Positions 1 through 10,176 of a DNA stretch of 64,000 nt are shown here, piece by piece. Source of the stretch: Apium graveolens (lineage: Eukaryota; Streptophyta; Magnoliopsida; Apiales; Apiaceae); assembly GCF_009905375.1 (NCBI RefSeq), contig NC_133650.1, positions 291,352,270 through 291,416,269 of the forward strand, written 5' to 3'. The stretch's first letter is position 1; every line of letters starts with the position of its first letter. The notes below the pieces were generated by a model that was not told the DNA's origin, searched no databases, and worked only from the letters and a program-made list of their open reading frames with translations. A program made the position numbers and the translations under genes.

Positions 1-1997
1 GCTATGATGTTAAAAACTGAGCTCTAGAACCTTAAGATCACTTCTTTATGTTTGCATGTGGTGTTTTGATTGATAAGGCCGAATGAACTTAATCTTTAAA
101 GTTGTTTGATTTGAGTAAACTTGTTTAAAGTAATGATGGATTGTTATTAGCTTGAAAAGGAATGAAATCATTGATGCATGCTAAGTTAGGTTCGAATTTT
201 TATGTTAATAAGAAAGGAAATTGATTTTTGTGAGATAATCTTGGTAAACACTAAGTATGAATAGCCTAAAAGTGACTGCATGTTAGTTTTAAAAAGGATC
301 AAGATGTGCATGTCCTTGTTTGGTTCTTGATTGGTGAATTTTGAATTTTTGCCGAATGGAAAATGGGTTTAGAAGAGATTGATTTGTGATTAAGTGAATG
401 CATGCATGTTGTTTGAATAATTTGATTAAGGTTGAGTCATTAGGTGATGTTTGGCTTTGTGCTTCGGAAATCTTGATGAAAATGAGATTAATGACTAAGT
501 TAAGGCTTAAAACAAGTTGAAAATGTGATATAAGACTTTGCATGTCAAGATTGATCTTTGCATGTGTGTTTTCTTGATAAACCCGAATGGGTCTTAGGCT
601 TAAAAAGAGAATTGAGTTGATTTTTGCTAAAAATCTTAGTGACTAATGAGAACTTGATTGCATGACCATGATTGAGTGGTGTTTATGTTCGAAATTTGTT
701 AATAAAGAAAATGGTGCTAGTTTAAATGTTGGATCATGCTAGAACTAAAGTTGTATGGTGTGATTTTTGAGAAATTTGATTGTATATGTATGATTATGGT
801 TCAGATTTTTATGATTAAAAGAAAGGATAGTGGTTCTTTAAAGGTTGTTGAATGAGATACGTGTTTATGTGAATTACAGTGAGTATTTGATTGATTTTAT
901 GGTGGGTATTTGCAATAAGGCCGAATAGGCCATAAGAAATAAAGGTCAAAACTTGATTTTGGTAATTGAATGAATGATTGAGTGTTATATGTGAAAATCT
1001 TTGATTTTGCTTGATTGGATTATTGTTTTGGATCGAATTAAGGAATAAAAGAAAAGGGAATTAAGTCGATTGATATAAGTGATAGTATGCACGTAAATGT
1101 TTGGTTGTAAATGGGTCTAGTACTCGTAAAAGAGTCGTGTTAGTGTGATTTGAGAAATAGCCTAGGTCAAGCGAGTACGCTTTGATTGCTAGGAATATAA
1201 GGATATAAAAACTTCGAGAAAGAATTGTGCTATGTGCTATGTGCTGTGTGCTTATTTGTATAAGCTATACTCGTATAGTTCGAGTCAAGAATATAATCGA
1301 GTTATCGTATAGAGTGATCGTTCCGGGAACGAGAGTTGGGAATCTAATTAAGATTTTGGTTTTTATTGTAGATTCGGAGCGTGAGGGCATTCGGGCTAGG
1401 AAAGGGAAAAGTATACTAGGTGGCAGTAGTTCAACCCTCAGGAAAGCAATTTCAGGAAAGTAACTCTGATTACTTGTGTAAATGATTATAAAGGAAATGT
1501 TGTTCATACCATGTAGAGTATTGAACTGTCAAAGTATAAAACCCTTGCTTTATGAAACCCTGATATTGATTTGAAGTACCTTTGTTCTTGATAACCTGTT
1601 ATTGATAATCCTATTAATTTCACCCTTTGATAATCTGCCTTTCTGTTCCAGTTTCCTATAATGCCATGAATCATATTGAACCTTTAATTATCTTGGATAA
1701 CTCTGTTAATGATACCCTGTTTCTCTTGATCGCCCTAATGATCCCTAAGTTATTACTGATCCTTCAAATTTAGTACCTTATTATCCTTGATACAGAATTC
1801 TTGAGAATTGTTCCTTGCGTATCTTTGATTCACTCCCTGAACTTTGTTTCTTTAAAATCTGAATTAAGAATGAGTTTCGACTTGAAAGAGTCCGAATGAT
1901 TTCAAATGTTTGGTAATGATAAAATGAATTTTAGAAAACCTATTTGTTTTCCAACTCAAGGTTTTCCAAATGAATTCCTGATGGATTGGATTGAGAC

Positions 1998-2053
1998 GTA
2001 AGAGGCTAGTGGGACTAGTCCAGTCATGGTAAGAGGCTAGTGGGACTAGTCCA
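1998..2053 (+). repeat. Two direct copies of a 25-bp motif in LTR A
   Basis: A 25-bp unit starting GTAAGAGGCTAGTGGGACTA occurs at 1998-2022 and 2029-2053, 31 bp apart. Each contains the inverted arms CTAGT and ACTAG around GGG. The same pair is present in the 3' LTR around 12177-12233. LTR B has a related GTAAGAGGC...GGTCCA stretch (near 44895), and LTR D has a tandem 17-bp motif at 23157-23190, at a roughly comparable position. Confidence 0.8.
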
Positions 2054-2106
2054 ATTTAAGGCTGAAATTATGCCTATTGGTACCTTAAAGACCGGAATGG
2101 AGGTCG

Positions 2107-2127
2107 ATACGGGCTGATCACCCGTAT
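2107..2127 (+). other. CTGATCA-loop hairpin in LTR A
   Basis: Arms ATACGGG (2107-2113) and CCCGTAT (2121-2127) are perfectly complementary and enclose the loop CTGATCA (2114-2120). In the 3' LTR copy the loop lies at 12293-12299 and the inner CGGG/CCCG pairing is kept, although the outer A-T has mutated. The same loop sits in hairpins with different stems in LTRs B, D and E. Function is unknown; it lies in the transcribed part of the LTR. Confidence 0.7.
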
Positions 2128-2589
2128 ATAATGAAATGGAAAGATAAGTGATCCAATCAAGGGTTCTAAATGATTATTTAAAAAGGGAACTGAAACTTTT
2201 ATTCAGTAAATTGATTTTTGGAAATGAAAATGGTTTATAATGCTTTAAAAAGAGTTGATTATATTATCATGGAGCTTAAAGCTCGAGAACCCTGATTCTT
2301 GAAATTGTTGATCATATGATTGATTCTATATCTTGAAATACTGTTGCTTTCCTCTATCGGAAGATCTATTTTGATCCTATAATGATTTGTGATAAATATC
2401 GGCTTTTGTTCTGTTTCGAGCCTTGTTTCTTGAAAGCCCAACTATTCTTCGGATACCCTTTCCTTATCTCAAAGAAAACAAAAATAAATATATGGAAATC
2501 TGCCACCTAGATTAGCTAAAATAGAATGCCCTAGTTTGTTCACAGTATATTGAGAATTGATATTGTAGAACTGCTATATAGTTACTTGC

Positions 2590-2633
2590 TGAGTTTTCTA
2601 CTCATTTGTTTTGTCTTAATCTAACCATGGCAG
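2590..2633 (+). promoter_or_regulatory. TGAG/CTCA hairpin followed by a 3' splice-site-like sequence (LTR A)
   Basis: TGAG (2590-2593) and CTCA (2601-2604) are complementary across seven bases. A T-rich run with a CTAAC branch-point-like element follows, then CCATGGCAG ending at 2633. LTRs B, D and E have the same order: GAGC/GCTC arms, then within about 30-60 bases TTTCAG or TTCCAG. The ATG within CCATGGCAG opens a ten-codon uORF (2628-2660) overlapping the next ATG. Splicing at this AG would remove that uORF start. Confidence 0.5.
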
Positions 2634-2645
2634 TTAAGCAAGAAG

Positions 2646-3733
2646 ATGGCCAGGCTTAGGCGCACTGCTCGTAATAGCATACCTGGTGGTCCCTACCGTG
2701 TTGAGGGCTTCCAGTTGCCAGAGCAGGTAGTACAGGTTATGAGTGAGCTCGCGCCTAGTAAGAGGTGTTTAAAGATACAATGGGTTATCTGTCGGTTCCC
2801 AGTCGGAATCGATATTGATTATTTAATAATATTTTGGGTTTGTAAGTTATATTCTGTGATTGGTAGTTGTAATCTTGTCTCATACTTTATCCTGCTGATC
2901 CTGTTAGTAGTTAATCGGGGTTTATGCATATTTAATTATTAGAATAGAGGTGTGTGAGTCCTCATTTCCTAACCCCGAGATTGAGGGCGTCACAATTTGG
3001 TATCAGAGTTACAGGATCTAGTCCCTGAGACAAGTTAGGTTTTAAAAAGGGGTATTTTGAGAATATATCTATATCGCGAGAGAGTCTGACTCATGTAGAG
3101 TTGAGTTAGACTATTAGGTATAGTCTAAGGAAAGTGTTTGATTGGTAAAGCAGAAACTAAAGTTAGGATGTGAGTTAGCTGGAAGCTTTATTTGACCCTA
3201 ACATTGTTTCTTGGTTGCTGTTTTATGTTTTCTCTCAGGATCCTAGTAGTGGTAGTGATTCAGACTCAGAGATTAGCTTGACTGGTACCCCTGTGGACCC
3301 TATTCCACCCTCTCCAGAGGAGCCTGTATATGTTAGTTCAGACCCAGAGGAGGACCCTTCTGAGAGTAGTAAGATCCCTATGCAGATTTCACCCTTGAGG
3401 CCTGATTCAGAGACCCTTGCCTCTGAGCCAGAGTCGGAGATGCCTAAGACTGTTCCTGTCAGTATTGGTGGCAAGTTAGCCCAGGACCGAGACTTTGTGT
3501 ACTCCCGCATTCCTGAGTTAGGAGCTTTGGTGGATAGACTAGCCAAAGAGTCTAGGCAGAGTGCTTCTGTTATGGATGATGAGTGGCGAGTTCGAGTGAA
3601 GATGGTGGAGCAGGTTGCCAGGAAGAGATTGGATGAGGGACCATCCACTAGTGATGCTGATGCTGAGGCCCGGAGGCTGCATAAGATCATTCGTTGGATG
3701 TTGGTTGTGTTGAGAGAGATCCTAGATGATTAG
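2646..3733 (+). CDS. Predicted two-exon accessory protein with histone H3-tail-like N-terminus
   Basis: Exon 1 starts at ATG 2646 (good context, A at -3 and G at +4) inside U5 of the LTR. It reads MARLRRTARNSIPGGPYR then VEGFQLPEQ. The 3' LTR copy has K in place of N. Donor-like CAG|GTAG after 2726 and CAG|GTTA after 2735 are both phase 0. A second ORF is open to 3733 but has no ATG; it begins just after the acceptor-like TTTTCTCTCAG ending 3238, also phase 0. The joined product would be about 192 or 195 residues: a basic tail, then an acidic Ser/Pro/Asp/Glu-rich region, then a charged C-terminal part (RIPELGALVDRLAKESRQSA onward) that could be helical. The intron would span the LTR end and PBS. 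I know no characterised family for it. The reading frame is seen; the splicing is inferred. Confidence 0.5.
2998..3009 (+). other. Primer-binding site of A (initiator Met tRNA)
   Basis: TGGTATCAGAGT follows the 5' LTR after three bases. It matches the 12-base complement of plant initiator Met tRNA (TGGTATCAGAGC) except for the last base. This fixes the 5' LTR/internal boundary. Confidence 0.9.
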
Positions 3734-4283
3734 ACGGGACTGTTGGTTGAGCCCGTAGATTGTTGTTGTTGTTTTCAGCGCCAGTAGGCTTTGGGATACT
3801 TGGTCAGATGCCGGGATCCCTTTTTCATTTATCTTGTTGTATTTCAGACCAGTGTAGTAGTAGTAGTAGTTGGAAGTTAGGGGTAGATAGGGGGATGTTT
3901 TCCAGTTTTTCCTCTGTTTAACCCTGCTATTTATTATACCTTGTTTCAGAACCTTAAAATCCAGAATATTTCCTATGTAACCCTTGATTTAAATAAATCT
4001 ATTATCTTGCTTTCCTTTGTGCACCTTGTTTATCTTATAAACTGTTCTCAATGCCATGTTTTAAATACAGCTATGTTTTCATACAACCATGTCTAAAGAT
4101 CGTAAAACCCTATTCCGTGCCATGATAAAACAACACTGATATGAGAATTATGTAGTAATAGGATTGCATGTGCAAATTGGGTAAAACTTAAAACCCACAA
4201 AAGAGATTTCATAAAAATTGTTGTTATATATATATGCCATGCTATCGTATTGCTAAATAATTGCTCAATCAGGTTTGTAAGAA
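3734..4283 (+). other. Leader between the small ORF and gag of A
   Basis: About 550 bp without a convincing ORF. It contains a short TAG trinucleotide run near 3853-3870 and a T-rich tract. CTCAATCAG ending at 4271, close to the gag ATG, resembles a 3' splice site. Nothing else is recognisable. Confidence 0.6.
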
Positions 4284-5116
4284 ATGGCCAACTCACCAGA
4301 TCACCAAGAAGAAGAAATTCCCACCCATGACCCCGAAATAAACCCAGAAACCACTTTGATGAGCAGACTTGCTCAGCTTTTGCAACAACCTGTGGCCCCA
4401 AAAGTCGGAAATTTCAAGCACTTTCAATCTGTTCATTCTTCAGAGTTCTTAGGTTTGCCAGATCCGATTAAAGCACAGTCGTGGTTGAGAGAGATGGAAA
4501 AAGCCTTTGAGCTAGCCGAAGTTAAGGACGATAAGAAAGCTCAGTACGCAAGTTATTATTTGAGGGATGAAGCAAGTTTCTGGTGGGAGTCTTCTAAGGC
4601 GTTGTTGGAAGGCAAAGACTTATCTTGGGAGAAGTTCACTGAGATGTTTCTGGAAAAATATTTGCCAAGTTATATGCAAGATCAGTTGGAGATGAAATTT
4701 TTGGATCTTAGACAAGAGGAAATGTCGGTAGCAGAATATGAGGTGAAGTTTTCGGAGTTGGCAAGGTTCGCGCCAGAGTACGTGAATACTGAAGCAAAGA
4801 AGGCTAAGAGGTTCCAGAAGGGACTTAAGCCGTGGATTAGGAGTCAAATAGCGATGTTGGAGATCAAGAACTATGCTGCTTTGGTTCAGAAAGCAATGAT
4901 AGTGGAAGGTGAGCGGGAAGCTGCTCGAAGATAAAATGAAGGAAGAAAAAGGAAGTCTGAAAGCTCTGAGCAAGAGCAAGTTCAAAGTTCAGAGGAAAGT
5001 TTGGAAAGAATGGTGGAGGTCAGAACAAAAAGTTTCAGAAGTTTAGACCCGGGAATGGAGCTCAGAAGAACCGTTTCCAGAAAGCTGGACAACCGGGAAA
5101 GGAAAGCAGACCCCAG
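4284..5116 (+). pseudogene. gag: Gag of element A (retrotransposon gag domain), interrupted
   Basis: Gag forms the virus-like particle that packages element RNA. ATG 4284 follows GTAAGAA and opens 216 codons: an acidic start (HQEEEIPTHDPE), then the retrotransposon gag core with the WWE motif, FLEKYLPSYMQDQ and GLKPWIRSQ. The frame stops at 4932-4934 with TAA where related copies continue with a Glu codon, so this is probably a nonsense mutation. About 50-60 bases later, near 4990, the coding frame shifts by one. Homology then resumes as a Lys/Gln/Gly-rich linker leading into the zinc knuckles of the following frame. Two lesions, both in gag, are the only clear coding breaks seen in this element. 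Confidence 0.88.
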
Positions 5117-8100
5117 ATGCAAGAATGCAGGAACTGTGGAAAGAGACACCCGGGAAGGTGTAATAAGTTGGATATAACATGTTTTAAGTGCAACCAGAAG
5201 GGGCATTATTCTTCGGAATGTTCAAATGAAATAAGGAAGCCTGATTTGGCTTGTTTCAAGTGTGGCAAGGTAGGCCATATGGCTAGAAATTGCAAGGAGC
5301 CTGTGCAGAAGGCTAATGTTCTCAGAATTGCTGGACCGCCGTCTCTCCCAGCACTATCAGCTCAACCCAGAGCTAGGACCTTTAACATGACAATGAAAGA
5401 TGCGGTGCAAGATGTGGACGTGGTAGCAGGTATGCTTGTTATAAACTCAGTAGAAGTAAAAGTTTTGATGGATTCTGGAGCAACCAGATCTTTTATTTCT
5501 GAAAGCATTCTTGATAAGTTAAATTGTGTTGCGTACCCTCTAGAGCCTAAGTTGATTATAGAGGTAGCAAATCAAGAGAAAGTTGTTGTTAATAAGATTT
5601 GTCCCGATTGTGATGTGTCTATAGAAGGTCGGCACTTTTCTGCTGACTTAATTCCTTTTAAGTTACGAGAATTTGAGGTTATACTAGGAATGGATTGGTT
5701 GTCAAATCATGAGGCGCAAATAGAGTGTAAAAGTAAGAAAGTGAAGTTAAAAACCAAGGATGGCGAGGAAGTGATATTTAAAGGAAAGAGGCGAGAGAAG
5801 AAATTTCTAACGGTTATTGAGGCGAGAAGATTGATATGTCAAGGATGCGAGGTTTATTTGGCTCATGTCGTGGACGTGGAGAAAGAATCTGTAAAGATTG
5901 ACGATATTCCGGTAGTAAGAGATTTTCCAGACGTGTTTCCTGATGAATTGCCTGGACTACCTCCAGACAGAGAGATCGAGTTTATGATTGAATTGGCTCC
6001 TGGTACGGAACTAGTGTCGAAAGCTCCCTATCGCATGGCGCCGGTTGAAATGAAGGAATTGGCAGTTCAGTTGCAAGAGTTGTTGGACAAAGGAGTAATC
6101 CGACCGAGTGTATCCCCGTGGGGCGCACCGGTGTTGTTTGTAAAGAAAAAGGATGGAAGTATGCGATTGTGTATCGATTATCGTGAGCTGAATAAGTTGA
6201 CAATCAAGAATAAGTACCCTCTACCGCGGATCGATGACTTGTTTGACCAATTGAAAGGAGCTTCGTGTTTCTTGAAAATTGATTTAAGATCTGGGTATCA
6301 TCAACTAAAGATCAAAGCGGAAGATATACCCAAGACAGCGTTCCGAACAAGATACGGACATTATGAGTTTTTGGTGATGGCATTTGGCTTGACGAATGCG
6401 CCAGCTGCATTTATGGATCTTATGAACAGAGTGTTCAAGCAGTATTTGGACAAGTTCGTGATTGTGTTTATTGACGATATACTTATTTATTCCAAGACGG
6501 AAGAAGATCATAAGGAGCATTTGAGGATTTCCTTGGAAATTCTGCGAAAAGAGAAGCTGTATGCAAAGTTTTCAAAGTGTGAATTTTGGCTAAAGGAAGT
6601 GCAATTTCTTGGTCATGTAGTTAATAAAGAAGGAATTAAAATGGATCCAGCCACGATAGAAGCTGTAATGAATTGGGAAAGACCCAAGATTCCGACTAAA
6701 GTCAGAAGTTTTCTGGGATTAGCCGGATACTATAGAAGATTTGTGCAAGATTTCTCAAAGATTGCCGTTCCATTGACAAAATTGACGAGAAAGAATGAGA
6801 AGTTCGTTTGGACAGAAAAGTGTGAGGAAAGTTTTCAAGAGTTAAAGAAGAGGTTGGTAACCACCCCTGTGTTGGTATTACCAGATGATAAAGGTGAATT
6901 TGTGATATTCAGTGATGCTTCCTATAAAGGACTTGAATGCGTGTTTATGCAACACGGGAAGGTAATAGCATACGCGTCAAGGCAACTCAAGCCGCATGAG
7001 CAAAAGTATCCAACACACGATTTGGAATTGGCAGCAATTGTATTTGCCCTTAAGATTTGGAGGCATTATTTGTACGGGGAAAAGTACGAGATTTATACGG
7101 ACCATAAGAGCTTAAAGTATATCTTTACTCAGAAAGAACTAAATATGCGACAAAGAAGGTGGTTGGAATTGATCAAAGATTATGATTGTGCGATAAACTA
7201 TCATCCTGGAAAGGCAAATGTGGTAGCTGATGCTTTAAGTCGAAAGGAAAAGTTGAATATGTTAACGTCATCAGAAGAATTAATCAAGGACTTTGAAAAG
7301 ATGGAAATAGTGGTGCAGACTCCAGAATGTGGAGGTGAAGCCATTTATGCAATACGGTTTCAACCTGAAATTTTGGAAAAGATTAGATGCTGTCAAGAGC
7401 AAGTGATGAATCGCGAAAGGAATAAGTTGACGGGAGAAGAAATTAAAGCTCAAAAGGATGGAAAAGGGATATACCGTGTTAACTCACGTATTTGGATACC
7501 TGATATTGTGGAACTAAAGCACGAGATTTTGCAAGAAGCGCATAACTCGAGATTTTCAATTCACCCTGGAAGTACGAAGATGTACCAGGATTTGAAAGAA
7601 AATTTTTGGTGGCCAAACATGAAAAAGGAAATTGCGGAATGGATAAGAAAATGTTACACGTGCCAAAGAGTTAAAGCGGAACATCAAAGGCCAAGTGGAT
7701 TGCTTCAGCCACTGGATATACCTGAATGGAAATGGGAACATATCGCGATGGATTTCGTGGTAGGATTACCTAAAACCAAGTCTAATCATGATGCGATTTG
7801 GGTGGTAATTGATTGGTTGACAAAGTCAGCACATTTCTTGCCGATAAACGAAAGGTTTTCATTAGAAAAGCTGGTCAAATTGTATCTGGATGAAATTGTG
7901 ATGCGTCATGGAGTTCCTGTATCTATCATGTCTGATAGAGATCCAAGGTTTAATTCGAGAATTTGGCGACAATTCCACGATCATTTGGGAACGAAATTGA
8001 AAATGAGTACAGCATATCATCCGCAGACAGACGGACAAAGTGAAAGGACAATTCAGACAATTGAGGATATGTTGCGAACCTGCGCAATAGATTTCAAAGG

Positions 8101-8788
8101 AAATTGGGACGATCATTTGCCCTTAGTTGAGTTTTCCTACAACAACAGTTATCACGCAAGTATTGGCATGTTGCCTTATGAAGCGTTGTATGGAAGAAAG
8201 TGTATATCCCCTACTTATTGGGATGAAGTTGGTGAGCGCAAGTTAATTGGCCCCGAGCTAGTGCAGCAAACGAAGGAAAAAGTTGAAATGATACGAAAGA
8301 GATTAATTGCAGCTCAAGACCGACAGGCAAAATACGCGAATCAAGAGCGGAAAGATGTGCAATTAGAAACTAGAGACAAGGTCTTGTTGAAGATATCTCC
8401 TTGGAAAGGTTTAACTCAATTTGGAAAGAAAGGAAAGCTAAGTCCAAGGTACATTGGACCATTTGAAGTATTGCGACAAGTTGGGACCGTGGCGTATGAA
8501 TTGGCGCTGCCGCCGCAAATGCAACATCTGCACAATATATTTCATGTATCTCTCCTGAAAAAGTATAATGCCGACGCAAGCCATGTGATCGAGTTGGAAC
8601 CAGTAGAAATCCTACCAGATTTGTCCTATGTGGAACAACCAGTGCGAATTTTGGATCGAAAAGAAAGGACGCTTAGAAATAAAGTTGTACCTCTAGTTAG
8701 AGTGTTGTGGAGAAATCCACTAGTCGAGGAATCGACTTGGGAATTAGAAAGCGAAATGAAAGAAAAGTATCCCCATCTATTTGCTTAG
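5117..8788 (+). CDS. pol: Gag C-terminus plus Pol polyprotein of A (PR-RT-RH-INT-chromodomain)
   Basis: A 1,223-codon frame. Two CCHC knuckles: C22-C25-H30-C35 and C46-C49-H54-C59. Aspartic protease DSGA at 119-122. RT with FIDD, the catalytic Asp pair at 453-454. RNase H with FSDAS (Asp600), DLELAA and IYTDHKS. Integrase with an H-H-C-C zinc region ([10 protein letters not shown] ... [11 protein letters not shown]) and the D-D-E residues in AMDFVV (about 878), SDRDPRF (about 939) and GQSERT (about 974). It ends with a chromodomain-like segment ([16 protein letters not shown]) before the stop. All catalytic residues I can place are intact. The true frame begins upstream of the first Met, after the gag frameshift, so the given start is not a natural initiation site. 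Chromodomains of this class are known to guide integration to marked chromatin; here that is inferred. Confidence 0.95.
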   Translation: MQECRNCGKRHPGRCNKLDITCFKCNQKGHYSSECSNEIRKPDLACFKCGKVGHMARNCKEPVQKANVLRIAGPPSLPALSAQPRARTFNMTMKDAVQDVDVVAGMLVINSVEVKVLMDSGATRSFISESILDKLNCVAYPLEPKLIIEVANQEKVVVNKICPDCDVSIEGRHFSADLIPFKLREFEVILGMDWLSNHEAQIECKSKKVKLKTKDGEEVIFKGKRREKKFLTVIEARRLICQGCEVYLAHVVDVEKESVKIDDIPVVRDFPDVFPDELPGLPPDREIEFMIELAPGTELVSKAPYRMAPVEMKELAVQLQELLDKGVIRPSVSPWGAPVLFVKKKDGSMRLCIDYRELNKLTIKNKYPLPRIDDLFDQLKGASCFLKIDLRSGYHQLKIKAEDIPKTAFRTRYGHYEFLVMAFGLTNAPAAFMDLMNRVFKQYLDKFVIVFIDDILIYSKTEEDHKEHLRISLEILRKEKLYAKFSKCEFWLKEVQFLGHVVNKEGIKMDPATIEAVMNWERPKIPTKVRSFLGLAGYYRRFVQDFSKIAVPLTKLTRKNEKFVWTEKCEESFQELKKRLVTTPVLVLPDDKGEFVIFSDASYKGLECVFMQHGKVIAYASRQLKPHEQKYPTHDLELAAIVFALKIWRHYLYGEKYEIYTDHKSLKYIFTQKELNMRQRRWLELIKDYDCAINYHPGKANVVADALSRKEKLNMLTSSEELIKDFEKMEIVVQTPECGGEAIYAIRFQPEILEKIRCCQEQVMNRERNKLTGEEIKAQKDGKGIYRVNSRIWIPDIVELKHEILQEAHNSRFSIHPGSTKMYQDLKENFWWPNMKKEIAEWIRKCYTCQRVKAEHQRPSGLLQPLDIPEWKWEHIAMDFVVGLPKTKSNHDAIWVVIDWLTKSAHFLPINERFSLEKLVKLYLDEIVMRHGVPVSIMSDRDPRFNSRIWRQFHDHLGTKLKMSTAYHPQTDGQSERTIQTIEDMLRTCAIDFKGNWDDHLPLVEFSYNNSYHASIGMLPYEALYGRKCISPTYWDEVGERKLIGPELVQQTKEKVEMIRKRLIAAQDRQAKYANQERKDVQLETRDKVLLKISPWKGLTQFGKKGKLSPRYIGPFEVLRQVGTVAYELALPPQMQHLHNIFHVSLLKKYNADASHVIELEPVEILPDLSYVEQPVRILDRKERTLRNKVVPLVRVLWRNPLVEESTWELESEMKEKYPHLFA

Positions 8789-8814
8789 ATTAGATTCTGG
8801 GGACAGAATCCTTT

Positions 8815-8828
8815 TAAGGAGGGTAGAT
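8815..8828 (+). other. Polypurine tract of A
   Basis: AAGGAGGGTAGAT lies immediately before the TGTAACGACC start of the 3' LTR. It primes plus-strand DNA synthesis. B has the equivalent GGGGGGTAGAT. Confidence 0.85.
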
Positions 8829-8995
8829 TGTAACGACCGAGAATTTTTCATCGTAATTAAGAAAGTAAAGTATGTGTTATGTGATGAGATTATGTGATTA
8901 AGCGGTGATTATTTGTCTTATCTGTATACTAGAGTTAAGGAGCGTGAATAAAAACGTTCCAATTTAAAAAGTCAGCTTAGAAGTCGAGCCGTGGT

Positions 8996-9160
8996 TCGGG
9001 CCGTCAGGTAGAACGGAACCCGTCCTAATATGGAATTAAATAATATAAAATGTGAATTATATGTGAAGTGAATGAATAAAGTATTCGTGTCGATTGGCAA
9101 ATATAATGAGAAGCGTAATCGAAACGCTGAGCGTCGGGCCGTCAGGCTGAACGTGACCCG
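8996..9160 (+). repeat. Duplicated 27-bp motif in U3 of LTR A
   Basis: Imperfect copies at 8996-9022 and 9134-9160 share TCGGGCCGTCAGG, then GAAC and ACCCG, 138 bp apart and about 560-730 bp upstream of the TATA box. They are candidate promoter elements. Flanking bases also look partly duplicated. Confidence 0.65.
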
Positions 9161-9722
9161 GTACGCGTAAAAGATGATAAAGAATAAAAAGGGAATACAG
9201 ATATAAAGAGGAATAAATTTGTGACCATATGCGTGTGATTGCATGACTGTGTGCATGACTATATGTTCTGTGTCAATTTTGTGAATTTTAAAGGAATTAT
9301 GTGATTTAAGTAAAGGTTTAATTAACCTTCATGCATTTTTATAAAATCATCTGAGATGGATAAAAACATGGGATTTGTTCTGTTATCTTCATAGAGATCC
9401 TAGAGACTTTTTAAAAATGATAAGTGAATTTGATTGTTGATCTTTGCATTTTTAAATTGATTTTATGTGGAAAATGTATTTATTAAAGCAAGTTTGCGAA
9501 ATTCATATAAAATCAACCGTTCGCTCAAATTCTTATTGTGAGTAATGGTTAAAAAGCTAATTTCGAGGGCTACGCGTTAAAAATGTCATTTTCAATAATT
9601 CTTGACTTCCCGAGAGAGATATATTTTATATTTAGTCCTTGTTTTATTTTAGTAAAAAGATGGACAAGTAAGAATGAAAAAGGAATTAGAAGTTTACCAA
9701 AGTGCCCTTGATTTTTGAGTGC

Positions 9723-9729
9723 TATATAA
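9723..9729 (+). promoter_or_regulatory. TATA box of LTR A
   Basis: TATATAA is followed about 25-60 bases later by a C/T-rich run (CTTCTTTTTCTTTC, then CTCTCTCTC) typical of plant transcript starts. Transcription would begin near 9755, leaving an R-U5 region of about 3.4 kb. Confidence 0.7.
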
Positions 9730-10176
9730 CCTCACTTCCCCTTCTTTTTCTTTCTTCTTCTTGCTCCCGTGACATCATTTCTCTCTTCTCTCTTTTCTCT
9801 CCTTCTCTCACTCGAACCCTCTCACTCTCTCTCGGATTTTTCTCTCCCTCTCGGTACTCTCTCTTTCTTCACTCTCTCTCACTTGTTCTTCACTCATTCT
9901 CGAGTATAGAACTCTAATTGTGGGAGAAATAGAGATATCCACTTGTATTCATTCATGCATGTTGTTATTTTTAAGTTTTCGGGAAAGATCAAAGTTGAGT
10001 TTGGTGGTTTTTGAGTTCGGTATTCATGAAAATAAAAAGGGGTTTTGCGTTTTGAATGAGGATTGTGTTGCATGTGTGATTACTTGTGTAATTGGTGGTT
10101 GATGGTTGGAAACCCCCGAATGGGGGCACCACCGAGATGCCACCGCCACCGATGATGAACTCCGGTGAACCGGTGG

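Larger units (their letters stand above)
1..2994 (+). repeat. 5' LTR of element A (3' two-thirds, truncated by window start)
   Basis: Base 1 corresponds to 10181 in the 3' LTR. The copy therefore lacks about 1,350 bp carrying the promoter. It ends with GTCACA before the primer-binding site, while the 3' copy ends GTTACA. The segment is AT-rich and intron-like from 1 to about 2580, then carries a short exon-like stretch. Differences from the 3' copy are scattered point changes and a few small indels (for example near 2267). Confidence 0.93.

Noticed and set aside
289..543. 84-codon minus-strand ORF in LTR A (and 10468-10722)
   Set aside because: Antisense in the LTR, no promoter or family match, duplicated only because the LTR is.
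1227..1463. 78- and 80-codon ORFs on both strands in LTR A (and near 11406-11686)
   Set aside because: Overlapping ORFs on opposite strands in AT-rich LTR sequence with no family resemblance; probably chance.
2998..3009. tRNA gene suspected from the GGTATCAGAG sequence here and at other LTR ends
   Set aside because: Only 12-18 bases of tRNA complementarity, always adjacent to an LTR; these are primer-binding sites, not tRNA genes.
3235..3690. 151-codon minus-strand ORF opposite the acidic ORF of A
   Set aside because: Ser-rich mirror of the Asp/Glu-rich plus-strand frame; codon structure favours the plus strand.
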